In this document: piece after piece, positions 21,999 to 30,998 of the stretch
Position numbering within the stretch: position 1 is the first letter of the stretch
Layout of the letters: each line of letters starts with the position of its first letter
Assembly (NCBI RefSeq): GCF_023091745.1
Contig: NC_068913.1
Location: 30,572,501-30,636,500, forward strand
Direction of reading: 5' to 3'
Source: Budorcas taxicolor
Taxonomy: Eukaryota > Chordata > Mammalia > Artiodactyla > Bovidae
DNA length: 64,000 nucleotides
The notes under the pieces: generated by a model
Database searches by the model: none
What the model was told of the DNA's origin: nothing
The model's input: only the letters and a program-made list of their open reading frames with translations
Translations under genes and position numbers: made by a program

Positions 21999-22008
21999 AA
22001 GATGGCGG
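21999..22008 (+). promoter_or_regulatory. YY1-like site at the L1 5' end
   Basis: aagatggcgg starts four bases after the element's first base. In human L1 a YY1 site near the start positions transcription initiation, so this is a plausible counterpart. It also sits on the + strand close to the terminus, as in other mammalian L1s. Confidence 0.65.
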
Positions 22009-23239
22009 AGGAATAGGACGGGAAGACCACTTTCTCCCTCACAAATTCCTCAAAAGAACATTTCAACTCCGAGCAAACTCCACAAAACAACTTCGGTAGG
22101 CTGGCAGAGGTCATCAGGCATCCAGAAAAGCAGACCATTGTCTTCAAAAACAGGTAGGAAAAAATATAAAAGATGAAAAAGGAGACAAAGGAGGTGGGGA
22201 GGGAGCTCCGTCCTGGGAAGGGAAGCCCGTCCCGGGAAGGGAATTTTAAGAAGAGAGGTTTCCAAACACCAGGAAACACTCTCCCTGCCGAGTCAGTGGC
22301 GAATCTTGGAAACACAGAGGGCAACATAACAGGAAGGAAAAATAAAGAAATAATTAAGACCAAGAGATTACAAGCCCAACAGTAACTCCCCCAGCGGAAA
22401 AGCGGCACAGACGCCTGCATCCGCCATTGGGAAGTGGGGGCAGGGCAGGGACGCGCGGGAGGCGCGGGCTGCAGTGCTTTGTAAGAATCGGGCAGGAACG
22501 CCCCACGCGCAACCAGAACGATCTAACTTGCGCTAGCAAACCAGACTGTGGGATAGCTACCACGCGAAAAGCTCGAACATAAGACACCGCCAGGACCGAG
22601 CACAGAACAAAGGACGGAACGGAAAAAGCCGGCTGCAGACCATCCCCCGCCGGGGACAGGCAGCCAGAGCCGTAAGGACTGGAAAGGGGCAATTGCAGAC
22701 CCGGAGAGACTTTACTTACCTAACTGCAAGCAAGCCTCTTTGCTAAGACTTCTGGGGGTGCTGGACACTCACAATCTGCCTCACGGGGGACGCCAGCGGT
22801 CCACCCAGAAAGCTGAGCAGCAGCGGCAGAAAAGGTGACACGCCGCGGCGATCGCGCTCGCCAAACTCCTGAGCTACTCGGACCTGGGAAGGGCACAAAA
22901 CGCAGTCCCAGCCGAATCTGTGCCTCTGAGGGCGGCCTGAGCGGCTTGGACCGGGGAAGTGCACGCAGCCTAGGGCCGGCCCCAGACGGTTCCCGGCGGA
23001 GCATCGTAGAGCCGGAGCGGTTTGTACGCCGCAAGAAGGGACAAGTCAGGCGGGGCTGAGACACTGTGCACACGACAGTGCTATTTGTTTGCAGCATCCC
23101 CCCTCCCCACAGCGTGACTGAACTAGTGAGCCTAAAAAACCAGCAAACAGAAGAAGTTAAACAGAGGGAACCACCTTGGAAGTGATCCCACACGGCCCAA
23201 AAACATCAGAGAACGGCCAGATATATTTTTAATAATTTT

Positions 23240-23570
23240 AAAATCATTCCTTTTTTTTTTTTTCCTTTTTTTCTTCTTCTTTTTTTTTTCTAACTATTTT
23301 TTTAATTGTTAAGTCTTCTATTTATCCTCTAATTTTTATTTCTATAACCTACTATTAATATTTTTTAAAAAAAAAGACTTTTTTTTTTTTTTTTTTTTTT
23401 TTAAGGCAAACACCATATATAGCCTTTGGATGGTTGTTGGTGGTTTTTTGTTTTTTTTTGGTTTGTTTTGTTTGTTTGTTTTTTAAATAATTCTTGTGTG
23501 TTTTTTTTCTTTCTTCCTTTTTCCTTCTGCTTCTTTTCTTTAATATTGTAATTTTTTAAAATCCAACCTC
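23240..23570 (+). repeat. T-rich tracts in the L1 5'UTR
   Basis: Several long T runs, the longest around 23380-23402, mixed with GTTTG and TTCTT units. They belong to the element itself, so they are not a tail of another insertion. Such homopolymer tracts are length-variable and error-prone in sequencing. Confidence 0.85.
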
Positions 23571-24624
23571 TACTCTAGATTTTTAATCTTTGCTCTTAGG
23601 TTTCTGTTGTCAATTTTGTACATCTAAAAACCCAAACTTCACTACCCAAATTTACCTGAGAGCGAGATTACTGGCTTGACCACTCTCTCCTCCTTTGGAC
23701 TCTCCTTTTTCTCCACCAGGTGGCCTCTGCCTCTTTTCTCCCCCATCTCTTCTCTATCCAACTCTGTGAATCTCTGTGTGTTCCAGCCAGTGGAGAACAC
23801 CTAAGGAACTGGTTACAGGCAGGATTTGTCTCTCTCCTTCTCATTCCTCTCTCTTATCCCCCTGGTCACCTCTGTCTACTTCCTCCCTCTCCTCTTCCCC
23901 GTATAACTCCGTAAATACCTCTGAGCGGTCCAGACTATAGAACACACATAAGGAAGTGACTACTGGCTAGCTTGCTCTCTCCTCTTTTGATCTCACCACA
24001 TCTAATTCCAGTTACCTCTAACTACCCCCTCCATCTTCTCTTCTCCTTGTAACTCAGTGAACCTCTCTGAGTGTCCCTCAATGTGGAGAAACTTTTCATC
24101 TTTAACCTAGATGTTTTATCATCGGTGCTGTATAGTTGGAGAAGTCTAGAGGCTACTGTAAAAATAAAACTGAAAACCAGAAGCAGGAGGCTTATGTCCA
24201 AAGCCTGAAAACATTAGAGAACTCTTGAATTCAGGGAACATTAAGCAATAGGAGCTCATCAAATGCCTTCATACCTACACTGAAACCAAGCTCCACCCAA
24301 GGGCCAACAAGTTCCAAAACAAGACATACCACTCAAATTCTCCAGCAACACAGGAACACTCCCCTGAGCTTCAATATACAGGCAGCTCAAAATTATTCCA
24401 AAACCCTTGATGTCTCATAACCCATTACTGGTCACTCCACTGCACTCCAGAGAGAAGAAACCCAGCTCCACCCACCAGAACTCCAACACAAGCCTCCCTA
24501 ACCAGGAAACCTTGACAAGCCACTGATAGAACCCCACCCACAGTGAGGAAGCTCCATAATAAAGAAAACTCCACAAACTACCAGAATACAAAAAGGCCAC
24601 CCCAAACCCAGCAATATAACCAAG

Positions 24625-25551
24625 ATGAAGAGACAGAGGAATACTCAGCAGGTAAAGGAACAGGAGAGTTGCCCACCAAACCAAACAAAAGAGGAAGAAG
24701 TAGGGAATCTACCTGAGAAGGAATTCCGAATATTGATAGTGAAAATGATCCAAAATCTTGAAATCAAAATAGAATCACAGATAAATAGTCTAGAGACAAG
24801 GATTGAGAAGATGCAAGAAAGGTTTAACAAGGACCTAGATGAAATAAAAAAGAGTCAAAATATAATGAATAACGCAATAAATGAGATCAGAAACACTCTG
24901 GAGGCAACAAATAGTAGAATAACGGAGGCAGAAGATAGGATTAGTGAAATAGAAGATAGAATGGTAGAAATAAATGAATCAGAGAGGAAACAAGAAAAAC
25001 GAATTAAAAGAAATGAGGACAATCTCAGAGACCTCCAGGACAATATGAAACGCTCCAACATTCGAATTATAGGAGTCCCAGAAGAAGAAGACAGAAAGAA
25101 AGACCATGAGAAAATCCTTGAGGAGATAATAGTTGAAAACTTCCCTAAAATGGGGAAGGAAATAATCACCCAAGTCCAAGAAACACAGAGAGTTCCAAAT
25201 AGGATAAACCCAAGGCAAAACACCCCAAGACACATATTAATCAAATTAACAAAGATCAAACACAAAGAACAAATATTAAAAGCAGCAAGGGAAAAACAAC
25301 AAATAACACACAAGGGGATTCCCATAAGGATAACAGCTGATCTTTCAATAGAAACTCTTCAGGCCAGGAGGGAATGGCAAGACATACTTAAAGTGATGAA
25401 AGACAATAACCTACATCCCAGATTACTGTACCCAGCAAGGATCTCATTCAAATACGAAGGAGAAATCAAAAGCTTTACAGAGAAGCAAAAGCTGAGAGAA
25501 TTCAGCACCACCAAACCAGCTCTCCAACAAATTCTAAAGGATATTCTCTAG
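24625..25551 (+). CDS. LINE-1 ORF1 protein (RNA-binding chaperone), 308 aa
   Basis: ORF1p is the trimeric RNA-binding and nucleic-acid chaperone protein of the L1 RNP; it acts mainly in the cytoplasm and binds its own mRNA in cis. Layout: a short basic, polar N-terminus (1-35); a long heptad-rich coiled coil (about 36-142) full of Glu, Lys, Ile and Leu, with segments such as NSRITEAEDRISEIEDR; an RRM starting around SNIRIIGVPEEE (144-155); and the basic C-terminal domain (about 240-300) with REWQDILKVMKDNN and LLYPARISF. At 308 residues it is a normal length for a ruminant L1, slightly shorter than the human protein. The start ATG (MKRQRNTQQV) is the first in frame and matches the family. ORF2 starts 51 bases after its stop. 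No internal stop. Confidence 0.95.
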   Translation: MKRQRNTQQVKEQESCPPNQTKEEEVGNLPEKEFRILIVKMIQNLEIKIESQINSLETRIEKMQERFNKDLDEIKKSQNIMNNAINEIRNTLEATNSRITEAEDRISEIEDRMVEINESERKQEKRIKRNEDNLRDLQDNMKRSNIRIIGVPEEEDRKKDHEKILEEIIVENFPKMGKEIITQVQETQRVPNRINPRQNTPRHILIKLTKIKHKEQILKAAREKQQITHKGIPIRITADLSIETLQARREWQDILKVMKDNNLHPRLLYPARISFKYEGEIKSFTEKQKLREFSTTKPALQQILKDIL

Positions 25552-25602
25552 ACAGGAAACACGAAAAGGGTGTATAAACCCGAACCCAAAACAATAAAGT
25601 AA

Positions 25603-28600
25603 ATGATAACGGGATCATACTTATCAATAATTACCTTAAACGTAAATGGGTTGAACGCCCCAACCAAAAGGCAAAGACTGGCCGAATGGATACAAAAACA
25701 AGACCCCTCTATATGCTGCTTACAAGAGACCCACTTCAAAACAAGGGACACATACAGACTGAAAGTGAAGGGCTGGAAAAAGATATACCAGGCAAATAGA
25801 GACCAAAAGAAAGCAGGAGTGGCAATACTCATATCCGATAAAATAGACTTTAAAACAAAGGCTGTGAAAAGAGACAAAGAAGGCCACTACATAATGATCA
25901 AAGGATCAATCCAAGAAGAAGATATAACAATTATAAATATATATGCACCCAACATAGGAGCACCGCAATATGTAAGACAAATGCTAACAAGTATGAAAGG
26001 GGAAATCAACAATAACACAATAATAGTGGGAGACTTTAATACCCCACTCACACCTATGGACAGATCAACTAAACAGAAAATTAACAAAGAAACGCAAACT
26101 TTAAATGATACATTAGATCAATTAGACCTAATTGATATCTATAGGACATTTCACCCCAAAACAATGAATTTCACCTTTTTCTCAAGTGCTCATGGAACCT
26201 TCTCCAGGATAGATCACATCCTGGGCCATAAATCTAAACTTGATAAATTCAAAAAAATCGAAATCATTCCAAGCATCTTTTCTGACCATAATGCATTAAG
26301 ATTAGATCTCAATTACAGGAGAAAAACTACTAAAAATTCCAACATATGGAGGTTGAACAACACACTTCTGAATAACCAACAAATCATAGAAGAAATCAAA
26401 AAAGAAATCAAAATATGCATAGAAACTAATGAAAATGAAAACACAACAACCCAAAACCTGTGGGACACTATAAAAGCAGTGCTAAGAGGAAAGTTCATAG
26501 CAATACAGGCATACCTCAAGAAACAAGAAAAAAGTCAAATAAATAACCTAACTCTACAACTAAAGCAACTAGAAAAGGAAGAATTGGAGAACCCCAGAGT
26601 TAGTAGAAGGAAAGAAATCTTAAAAATTAGGGCAGAAATAAATGCAAAAGAAACAAAAGAGACCATAGCAAAAATCAACAAAGCCAAAAGCTGGTTCTTT
26701 GAAAGGATAAATAAAATTGACAAACCATTAGCCAGACTCATCAAGAAGCAAAGAGAGAAAAATCAAATCAATAAAATTAGAAATGAAAATGGAGAGATCA
26801 CAACAGACAACACAGAAATACAAAGGATCATAAGAGACTACTATCAGCAGTTGTATGCCAATAAAATGGACAACATGGAAGAAATGGACAAATTCTTAGA
26901 AAAGTACAATTTTCCAAAACTGAACCAGGAAGAAATAGAAAATCTTAACAGACCCATCACAAGCACGGAAATTGAAACTGTAATCAGAAATCTTCCAGGA
27001 AACAAAAGCCCAGGTCCAGACGGCTTCACAGCTGAATTCTACCAAAAATTTCAAGAAGAGCTAACACCTATCCTACTCAAACTCTTCCAGAAAATTGCAG
27101 AGGAAGGTAAACTTCCAAACTCATTCTATGAGGCCACCATCACCCTAATACCAAAACCTGACAAAGATGTCACAAAAAAAGAAAACTACAGGCCAATATC
27201 ACTGATGAACATAGATGCAAAAATCCTCAACAAAATTCTAGCAATCAGAATCCAACAACACATTAAAAAGATCATACACCATGACCAAGTGGGCTTTATC
27301 CCAGGGATGCAAGGATTCTTCAATATCCGCAAATCAATCAATGTAATTCACCACATTAACAAACTGAAAAATAAAAACCATATGATTATCTCAATAGATG
27401 CAGAGAAGGCCTTTGACAAAATTCAACATCCATTTATGATTAAAACTCTCCAGAAAGCAGGAATAGAAGGAACATACCTCAACATAATAAAAGCTATATA
27501 TGACAAACCCACAGCAAACATTATCCTCAATGGTGAAAAATTGAAAGCATTTCCCCTAAAGTCAGGAACAAGACAAGGGTGTCCACTTTCACCGCTACTA
27601 TTCAACATAGTTCTGGAAGTTTTGGCCACAGCAATCAGAGCAGAAAAAGAAATAAAAGGAATCCAAATTGGAAAAGAAGAAGTAAAACTCTCACTGTTTG
27701 CAGATGACATGATCCTCTACATAGAAAACCCTAAAGACTCCACCAGAAAATTACTAGAGCTCATCAATGAATATAGTAAAGTTGCAGGATATAAAATCAA
27801 CACACAGAAATCCCTTGCATTCCTATACACCAATAATGAGAAAGTAGAAAAAGCAATTAAGGAAACAATTCCATTCACCATTGCAACGAAAAGAATAAAA
27901 TACTTAGGAATATATCTACCCAAAGAAACTAAAGACCTATATACAGAAAACTATAAAACACTGATGAAAGAAATCAAAAAGGACACTAATAGATGGAGAA
28001 ATATACCATGTTCATGGATCGGAAGAATCAATATAGTGAAAATGAGTATACTACCCAAAGCAATTTACAAATTCAATGCAATCCCTATCAAACTACCAGC
28101 CATATTTTTCACAGAACTAGAACAAATAATTTCAAGATTTGTATGGAAATACAAAAAACCTCGAATTGCCAAAGCAATCTTGAGAAAGAAGAATGGAACT
28201 GGAGGAATCAACTTGCCTGACTTCAAGCTCTACTACAAAGCCACAGTCATCAAAACAGTATGGTACTGGCACAAAGACAGACATATAGATCAATGGAACA
28301 AAATAGAAAGCCCAGAGATAAATCCACACACATATGGACACCTTATCTTTGACAAAGGAGGCAAGAATATACAATGGAGTAAAGACAATCTCTTTAACAA
28401 GTGGTGCTGGGAAAACTGGTCAACCACTTGTAAAAGAATGAAACTAGATCACTTTCTAACACCACACACAAAAATAAACTCAAAATGGATTAAAGATCTA
28501 AATGTAAGACCAGAAACTATAAAACTCCTAGAGGAGAACATAGGCAAAAGACTCTCAGACATAAATCACAGCAGGATCCTCTATGATCCACCCCCTAGAA

Positions 28601-29421
28601 TTCTGGAAATAAAAGCAAAAATAAACAAATGGGATCTAATTAAAATCAAAAGCTTCTGCACAACAAAGGAAAATATCAGCAAGGTGAAAAGACAGCCTTC
28701 TGAATGGGAGAAAATAATAGCAAATGAAGCAACTGACAAACAACTAATCTCAAAAATATACAAGCAACTTATGCAGCTCAATTCCAGAAAAATAAATGAC
28801 CAAATCAAAAAATGGGCCAAAGAACTAAATAGACACATCTCCAAAGAAGACATACGGATGGCTAACAAACACATGAAAAGATGCTCAACATCACTCATTA
28901 TCAGAGAAATGCAAATCAAAACCACAATGAGGTACCACTTCACACCAGTCAGAATGGCTGCGATCCAAAAATCTGCAAGCAATAAATGCTGGAGAGGGTG
29001 TGGAGAAAAGGGAACCCTCCTACACTGTTGGTGGGAATGCAAACTAGTACAGCCACTATGGAGAACAGTGTGGAGATTCCTTAAAAAATTGCAAATAGAA
29101 CTCCCTTATGACCCAGCAATCCCACTGCTGGGCATACACACCGAGGAAACCAGAATTGAAAGAGACACATGTACCCCAATGTTCATCGCAGCACTGTTTA
29201 TAATAGCCAGGACATGGAAACAACGTAGATGTCCATCAGCAGATGAATGGATAAGAAAGCTGTGGTACATATACACAATGGAGTATTACTCAGCCGTTAA
29301 AAAGAATTCATTTGAATCAGTTCTGATGAGATGGACGAAACTGGAGCCGATTATACAGAGTGAAGTAAGCCAGAAAGAAAAACACCAATACAGTATACTA
29401 ACACATATATACGGAATTTAG
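25603..29421 (+). CDS. LINE-1 ORF2 protein (endonuclease and reverse transcriptase), 1272 aa
   Basis: ORF2p nicks target DNA at TT/AAAA-type sites and primes reverse transcription of L1 RNA there. The N-terminal apurinic/apyrimidinic-like endonuclease (about 1-238) keeps N13 (TLNVNGLN), E42 (CCLQETHF), D144 and N146 (VGDFNT), D228 and H229 (SDHNALRL). The reverse transcriptase (about 450-770) keeps D599 (SIDAEKAFDKIQ), the GTRQGCPLSPLLFN block from 655, and FADD at 699-702. The C-terminal cysteine-rich motif CX3CX7HX4C is complete (C1129, C1133, H1141, C1146). The length is close to that of human ORF2p, and spacings are offset by only one residue from the human numbering. The ATG follows a 51-base spacer after ORF1, so translation probably uses reinitiation, as in other L1s. 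No stop or frameshift is present. Confidence 0.96.
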   Translation: MITGSYLSIITLNVNGLNAPTKRQRLAEWIQKQDPSICCLQETHFKTRDTYRLKVKGWKKIYQANRDQKKAGVAILISDKIDFKTKAVKRDKEGHYIMIKGSIQEEDITIINIYAPNIGAPQYVRQMLTSMKGEINNNTIIVGDFNTPLTPMDRSTKQKINKETQTLNDTLDQLDLIDIYRTFHPKTMNFTFFSSAHGTFSRIDHILGHKSKLDKFKKIEIIPSIFSDHNALRLDLNYRRKTTKNSNIWRLNNTLLNNQQIIEEIKKEIKICIETNENENTTTQNLWDTIKAVLRGKFIAIQAYLKKQEKSQINNLTLQLKQLEKEELENPRVSRRKEILKIRAEINAKETKETIAKINKAKSWFFERINKIDKPLARLIKKQREKNQINKIRNENGEITTDNTEIQRIIRDYYQQLYANKMDNMEEMDKFLEKYNFPKLNQEEIENLNRPITSTEIETVIRNLPGNKSPGPDGFTAEFYQKFQEELTPILLKLFQKIAEEGKLPNSFYEATITLIPKPDKDVTKKENYRPISLMNIDAKILNKILAIRIQQHIKKIIHHDQVGFIPGMQGFFNIRKSINVIHHINKLKNKNHMIISIDAEKAFDKIQHPFMIKTLQKAGIEGTYLNIIKAIYDKPTANIILNGEKLKAFPLKSGTRQGCPLSPLLFNIVLEVLATAIRAEKEIKGIQIGKEEVKLSLFADDMILYIENPKDSTRKLLELINEYSKVAGYKINTQKSLAFLYTNNEKVEKAIKETIPFTIATKRIKYLGIYLPKETKDLYTENYKTLMKEIKKDTNRWRNIPCSWIGRINIVKMSILPKAIYKFNAIPIKLPAIFFTELEQIISRFVWKYKKPRIAKAILRKKNGTGGINLPDFKLYYKATVIKTVWYWHKDRHIDQWNKIESPEINPHTYGHLIFDKGGKNIQWSKDNLFNKWCWENWSTTCKRMKLDHFLTPHTKINSKWIKDLNVRPETIKLLEENIGKRLSDINHSRILYDPPPRILEIKAKINKWDLIKIKSFCTTKENISKVKRQPSEWEKIIANEATDKQLISKIYKQLMQLNSRKINDQIKKWAKELNRHISKEDIRMANKHMKRCSTSLIIREMQIKTTMRYHFTPVRMAAIQKSASNKCWRGCGEKGTLLHCWWECKLVQPLWRTVWRFLKKLQIELPYDPAIPLLGIHTEETRIERDTCTPMFIAALFIIARTWKQRRCPSADEWIRKLWYIYTMEYYSAVKKNSFESVLMRWTKLEPIIQSEVSQKEKHQYSILTHIYGI

Positions 29422-29496
29422 AAAGATGGCAATGACGACCCTGTATGCAAGACAGGAAAAAGACGCAGCTGTCTATAACGGACTTTTGGACTCAGA

Positions 29497-29515
29497 GGGA
29501 GAGGGAGAGGGTGGG
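29497..29515 (+). other. G-quadruplex motif in L1 3'UTR
   Basis: Four GGG tracts separated by AGA, AGA and T satisfy the G3N1-7 rule. A related tract is found on the opposite strand in the truncated L1 at 37980-37998. Confidence 0.85.
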
Positions 29516-29641
29516 ATGATATGGGAGAATGGCATTCTATCATGTATACTATCATGTAAGAATTGAATCGCTAGTCTATGTCTGACGCAGGATACAGCAT
29601 GCTTGGGGCTGGTGCATGGGGATGACCCACAGAGATGTTAT

Positions 29642-29663
29642 GGGGAGGGAGGTGGGAGGGGGG
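29642..29663 (+). other. Second G-quadruplex motif in L1 3'UTR
   Basis: G runs of 4, 3, 3 and 6 bases with short loops (A, AGGT, A). Its counterpart in the truncated copy is the C-rich stretch at 37832-37853. Confidence 0.8.
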
Positions 29664-29699
29664 TTCATGTTTGGGAACACATGTAAGAATTAAAGATTT

Positions 29700-29734
29700 T
29701 AAAATTAAAAAAAATAAAAAAAATAATTAAATAA

Positions 29735-29766
<32 letters not shown>

Positions 29767-29785
29767 AAAAAAAAATAAATAAAAT
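29700..29785 (+). repeat. LINE-1 A-rich tail with (AAAT)n
   Basis: Poly(A) tail interrupted by T and one C, including a run of TAAA units around 29737-29764. The tail has begun to turn into a microsatellite, which gives a rough sense that the insertion is not brand new. It joins directly to the right-hand target-site duplication. Confidence 0.92.
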
Positions 29786-29799
29786 AAAATATGGTTGTC
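29786..29799. repeat. Target-site duplication, right copy
   Basis: aaaatatggttgtc, identical to 21981-21994. The first few A residues cannot be told apart from the tail. Confidence 0.92.
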
Positions 29800-30015
29800 A
29801 GTTTTGTTGATCTTCAGTTGTATGAGTTCTTTGTATATTTTGGATATTAACAGGTATTATTCTGTATATTATTGGCAAATATCTTCTCCCATTCAGTTCA
29901 TGGCCTTTTCGTTTACTGATAGCTTCCTTCACTGTGGAAAAGCTTTTTAGTTTGATGTAGTCTTGTTTGTTTTTGCTTTTTTTTTTTCTTGCCTGAGGAG
30001 ATACATTCAAACAGT

Positions 30016-30068
30016 ATTGCTAAGACAGATGTCAAAGCAGACATTGCTAAGACAGATGTCAAAGAGGG
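30016..30068. repeat. 27-base tandem duplication
   Basis: A unit starting attgctaagacagatgtcaa (30016-30042) is repeated immediately from 30043, diverging after about 22 bases. It lies within the old antisense L1 and looks like a local slippage event. Confidence 0.9.
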
Positions 30069-30449
30069 CACCACTTCTGTTTTCTTCTAGAAGTGCTATG
30101 GCTTCATCTGTTACATTTAAGTCTTTAATCCATTTTGAGTTTATTTTTGTAAATGCATGAGAAAGCAGCCTGGTTTGACTGTCTTGCTATACCTGTCCAG
30201 TTTTTCCAGCACCATTTACTGAAGAGGTTATCTTTTCCCCATTTTATATTCTTGCCTCTTCTGTTATAGATTAATTGATCATATGAGGGTAGATTCATGC
30301 CTGGGCTCTCCATTCTGTTTCATTGATCTGTGTGTCTACGTTGGGCCAGCACAGATTATTTGGATTGCTGTAGCTTTGCAGTATAGTTTTAGATAGAGTC
30401 ATGGCTGTCACACCTTTGTAATTCTGTATGCTCTTATTCTGCATCAGTT

Positions 30450-30490
30450 TGTTGCTGTTGTTCAGTAGCTAAGTCCTGTCTGACTCTGCA
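30450..30490 (-). mobile_element. Bov-tA 3' fragment
   Basis: gttgctgttgttcagtagct followed by aagtcctgtctgactctgca is the reverse complement of a Bov-tA 3' end. Only about 40 bases are present. Confidence 0.6.
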
Positions 30491-30659
30491 GCAGTTAGTA
30501 AACAACCATTAGGTTTATTAATTGTGAGGCATTATTCCAAAATGTGTAAGAGACACAAAGTATAAAATGGCTCTTGCCTTCTTGCCCACAAAACCTCAAT
30601 TTAGTTGAGAAGAGAGGCCCATATACTTAGCGGGGAGAAATGTTCAACCTTGGGTATTT

Positions 30660-30998
30660 TTACATGCTATTTCTTCTACCTGGGTAGTTCTCCTTAGCCC
30701 TCTGCCTTCCTTCTCCTAGTTGACTCCTGTCATTTCAGATTCTACCTTAAACCTTCATTTCTTCCAGGAGGTGTTTCTGATCCCACAGACCACCTTGGAA
30801 CCTCCTGATGAGGCAGTCAGCAGTATCCTGCACTTTTCCTTTTACCATCACCCTTTTCTTTAATAAGTTGCTTTTTGACTGCCTTCTCCACTAGACTACA
30901 AGCAATGTAACAGCAGGGGGCTTTCTGTTTGATTCACTACTGTAGCTTCCAAATTGAGAAGAAAACTGATAAATAGGTATTGACTAAGTGAATAATGT
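30660..30998 (+). mobile_element. L2 LINE 3' end
   Basis: Segments match the L2 3' region in order: ccttcatttcttccaggagg, then gactgccttctccactagac, then gggggctttctgtttgattc and a final attgactaagtgaataatg. L2 is a mammal-wide, long-inactive LINE, so the copy is old. Confidence 0.75.

Larger units (their letters stand above)
21995..24624 (+). promoter_or_regulatory. LINE-1 5'UTR with internal promoter
   Basis: Begins exactly after the duplication. From about 22400 to 23070 it is rich in CpG (for example cagggacgcgcgggaggcgc and gccgcggcgatcgcgctcgc types), forming a CpG-island-like promoter block in otherwise AT-rich DNA. A pyrimidine-rich and T-rich segment follows (about 23230-24080), then a purine-leaning leader to the ORF1 start. 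L1 5'UTRs carry internal RNA polymerase II promoters and are normally silenced by CpG methylation. Antisense open frames of 112 and 157 codons in the CpG block look like by-products of its composition. Confidence 0.9.
29422..29699 (+). promoter_or_regulatory. LINE-1 3'UTR with polypurine G-rich tracts
   Basis: Runs from the ORF2 stop to the A-rich tail. It contains gggagagggagagggtggg (29497-29515) and a second G-run cluster at 29642-29663, plus an ATTAAA polyadenylation-like hexamer at 29689-29694. A G-rich polypurine tract is a conserved feature of mammalian L1 3'UTRs. The final part (gttcatgtttgggaacacat, gtaagaattaaagatttta) differs from the terminus of the L1 copy at 37726-38390. Confidence 0.9.
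21995..29785 (+). mobile_element. Full-length LINE-1 (L1-BT type), both ORFs open
   Basis: About 7.8 kb non-LTR retrotransposon, apparently complete: 5'UTR (21995-24624), ORF1 (24625-25551), spacer (25552-25602), ORF2 (25603-29421), 3'UTR (29422-29699) and an A-rich tail (29700-29785). It is enclosed by a perfect 14-base target-site duplication. Neither ORF contains a stop or frameshift, and all catalytic motifs I checked are present. The intact ends, exact duplication and open frames together point to a recent insertion that may still be competent. The call that it is bovine L1-BT type rests on recognising the UTR and ORF sequence. Confidence 0.97.
20585..30425 (-). mobile_element. Old antisense LINE-1, host of the full-length L1
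   Basis: Reverse-complement L1 sequence in two blocks, 20585-21980 and 29800-30425. The first includes ttattgagatgtacattgac, the tatggctgagtaatattca segment and tggaattgttggatcatgtg. The second includes tgagttctttgtatattttg, atcttctcccattcagttca and tttttccagcaccatttact. The order is continuous across the 7.8 kb younger insertion, so this was one element before. No reading frame remains. Confidence 0.85.

Noticed and set aside
21965..22420. 151-codon frame on the - strand over the start of the L1 5'UTR
   Set aside because: It crosses the boundary between the old L1 and the new insertion and has no recognisable protein content. Treated as a shadow frame.
22173..23193. GC-rich block with open frames, as a possible CpG-island promoter and first exon of a host gene
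   Set aside because: It lies wholly within the L1 5'UTR, between the duplication and ORF1, and belongs to the transposon.
23240..23570. T runs as the tail of an antisense retroelement
   Set aside because: No element body lies next to them, and they are in the expected position of the L1 5'UTR.
24855..25325. 156-codon frame antisense to L1 ORF1
   Set aside because: Shadow of the A-rich coiled-coil coding region, which reads as hydrophobic residues on the complement.
28581..29042. 153-codon frame antisense to L1 ORF2
   Set aside because: Shadow of ORF2 coding sequence.
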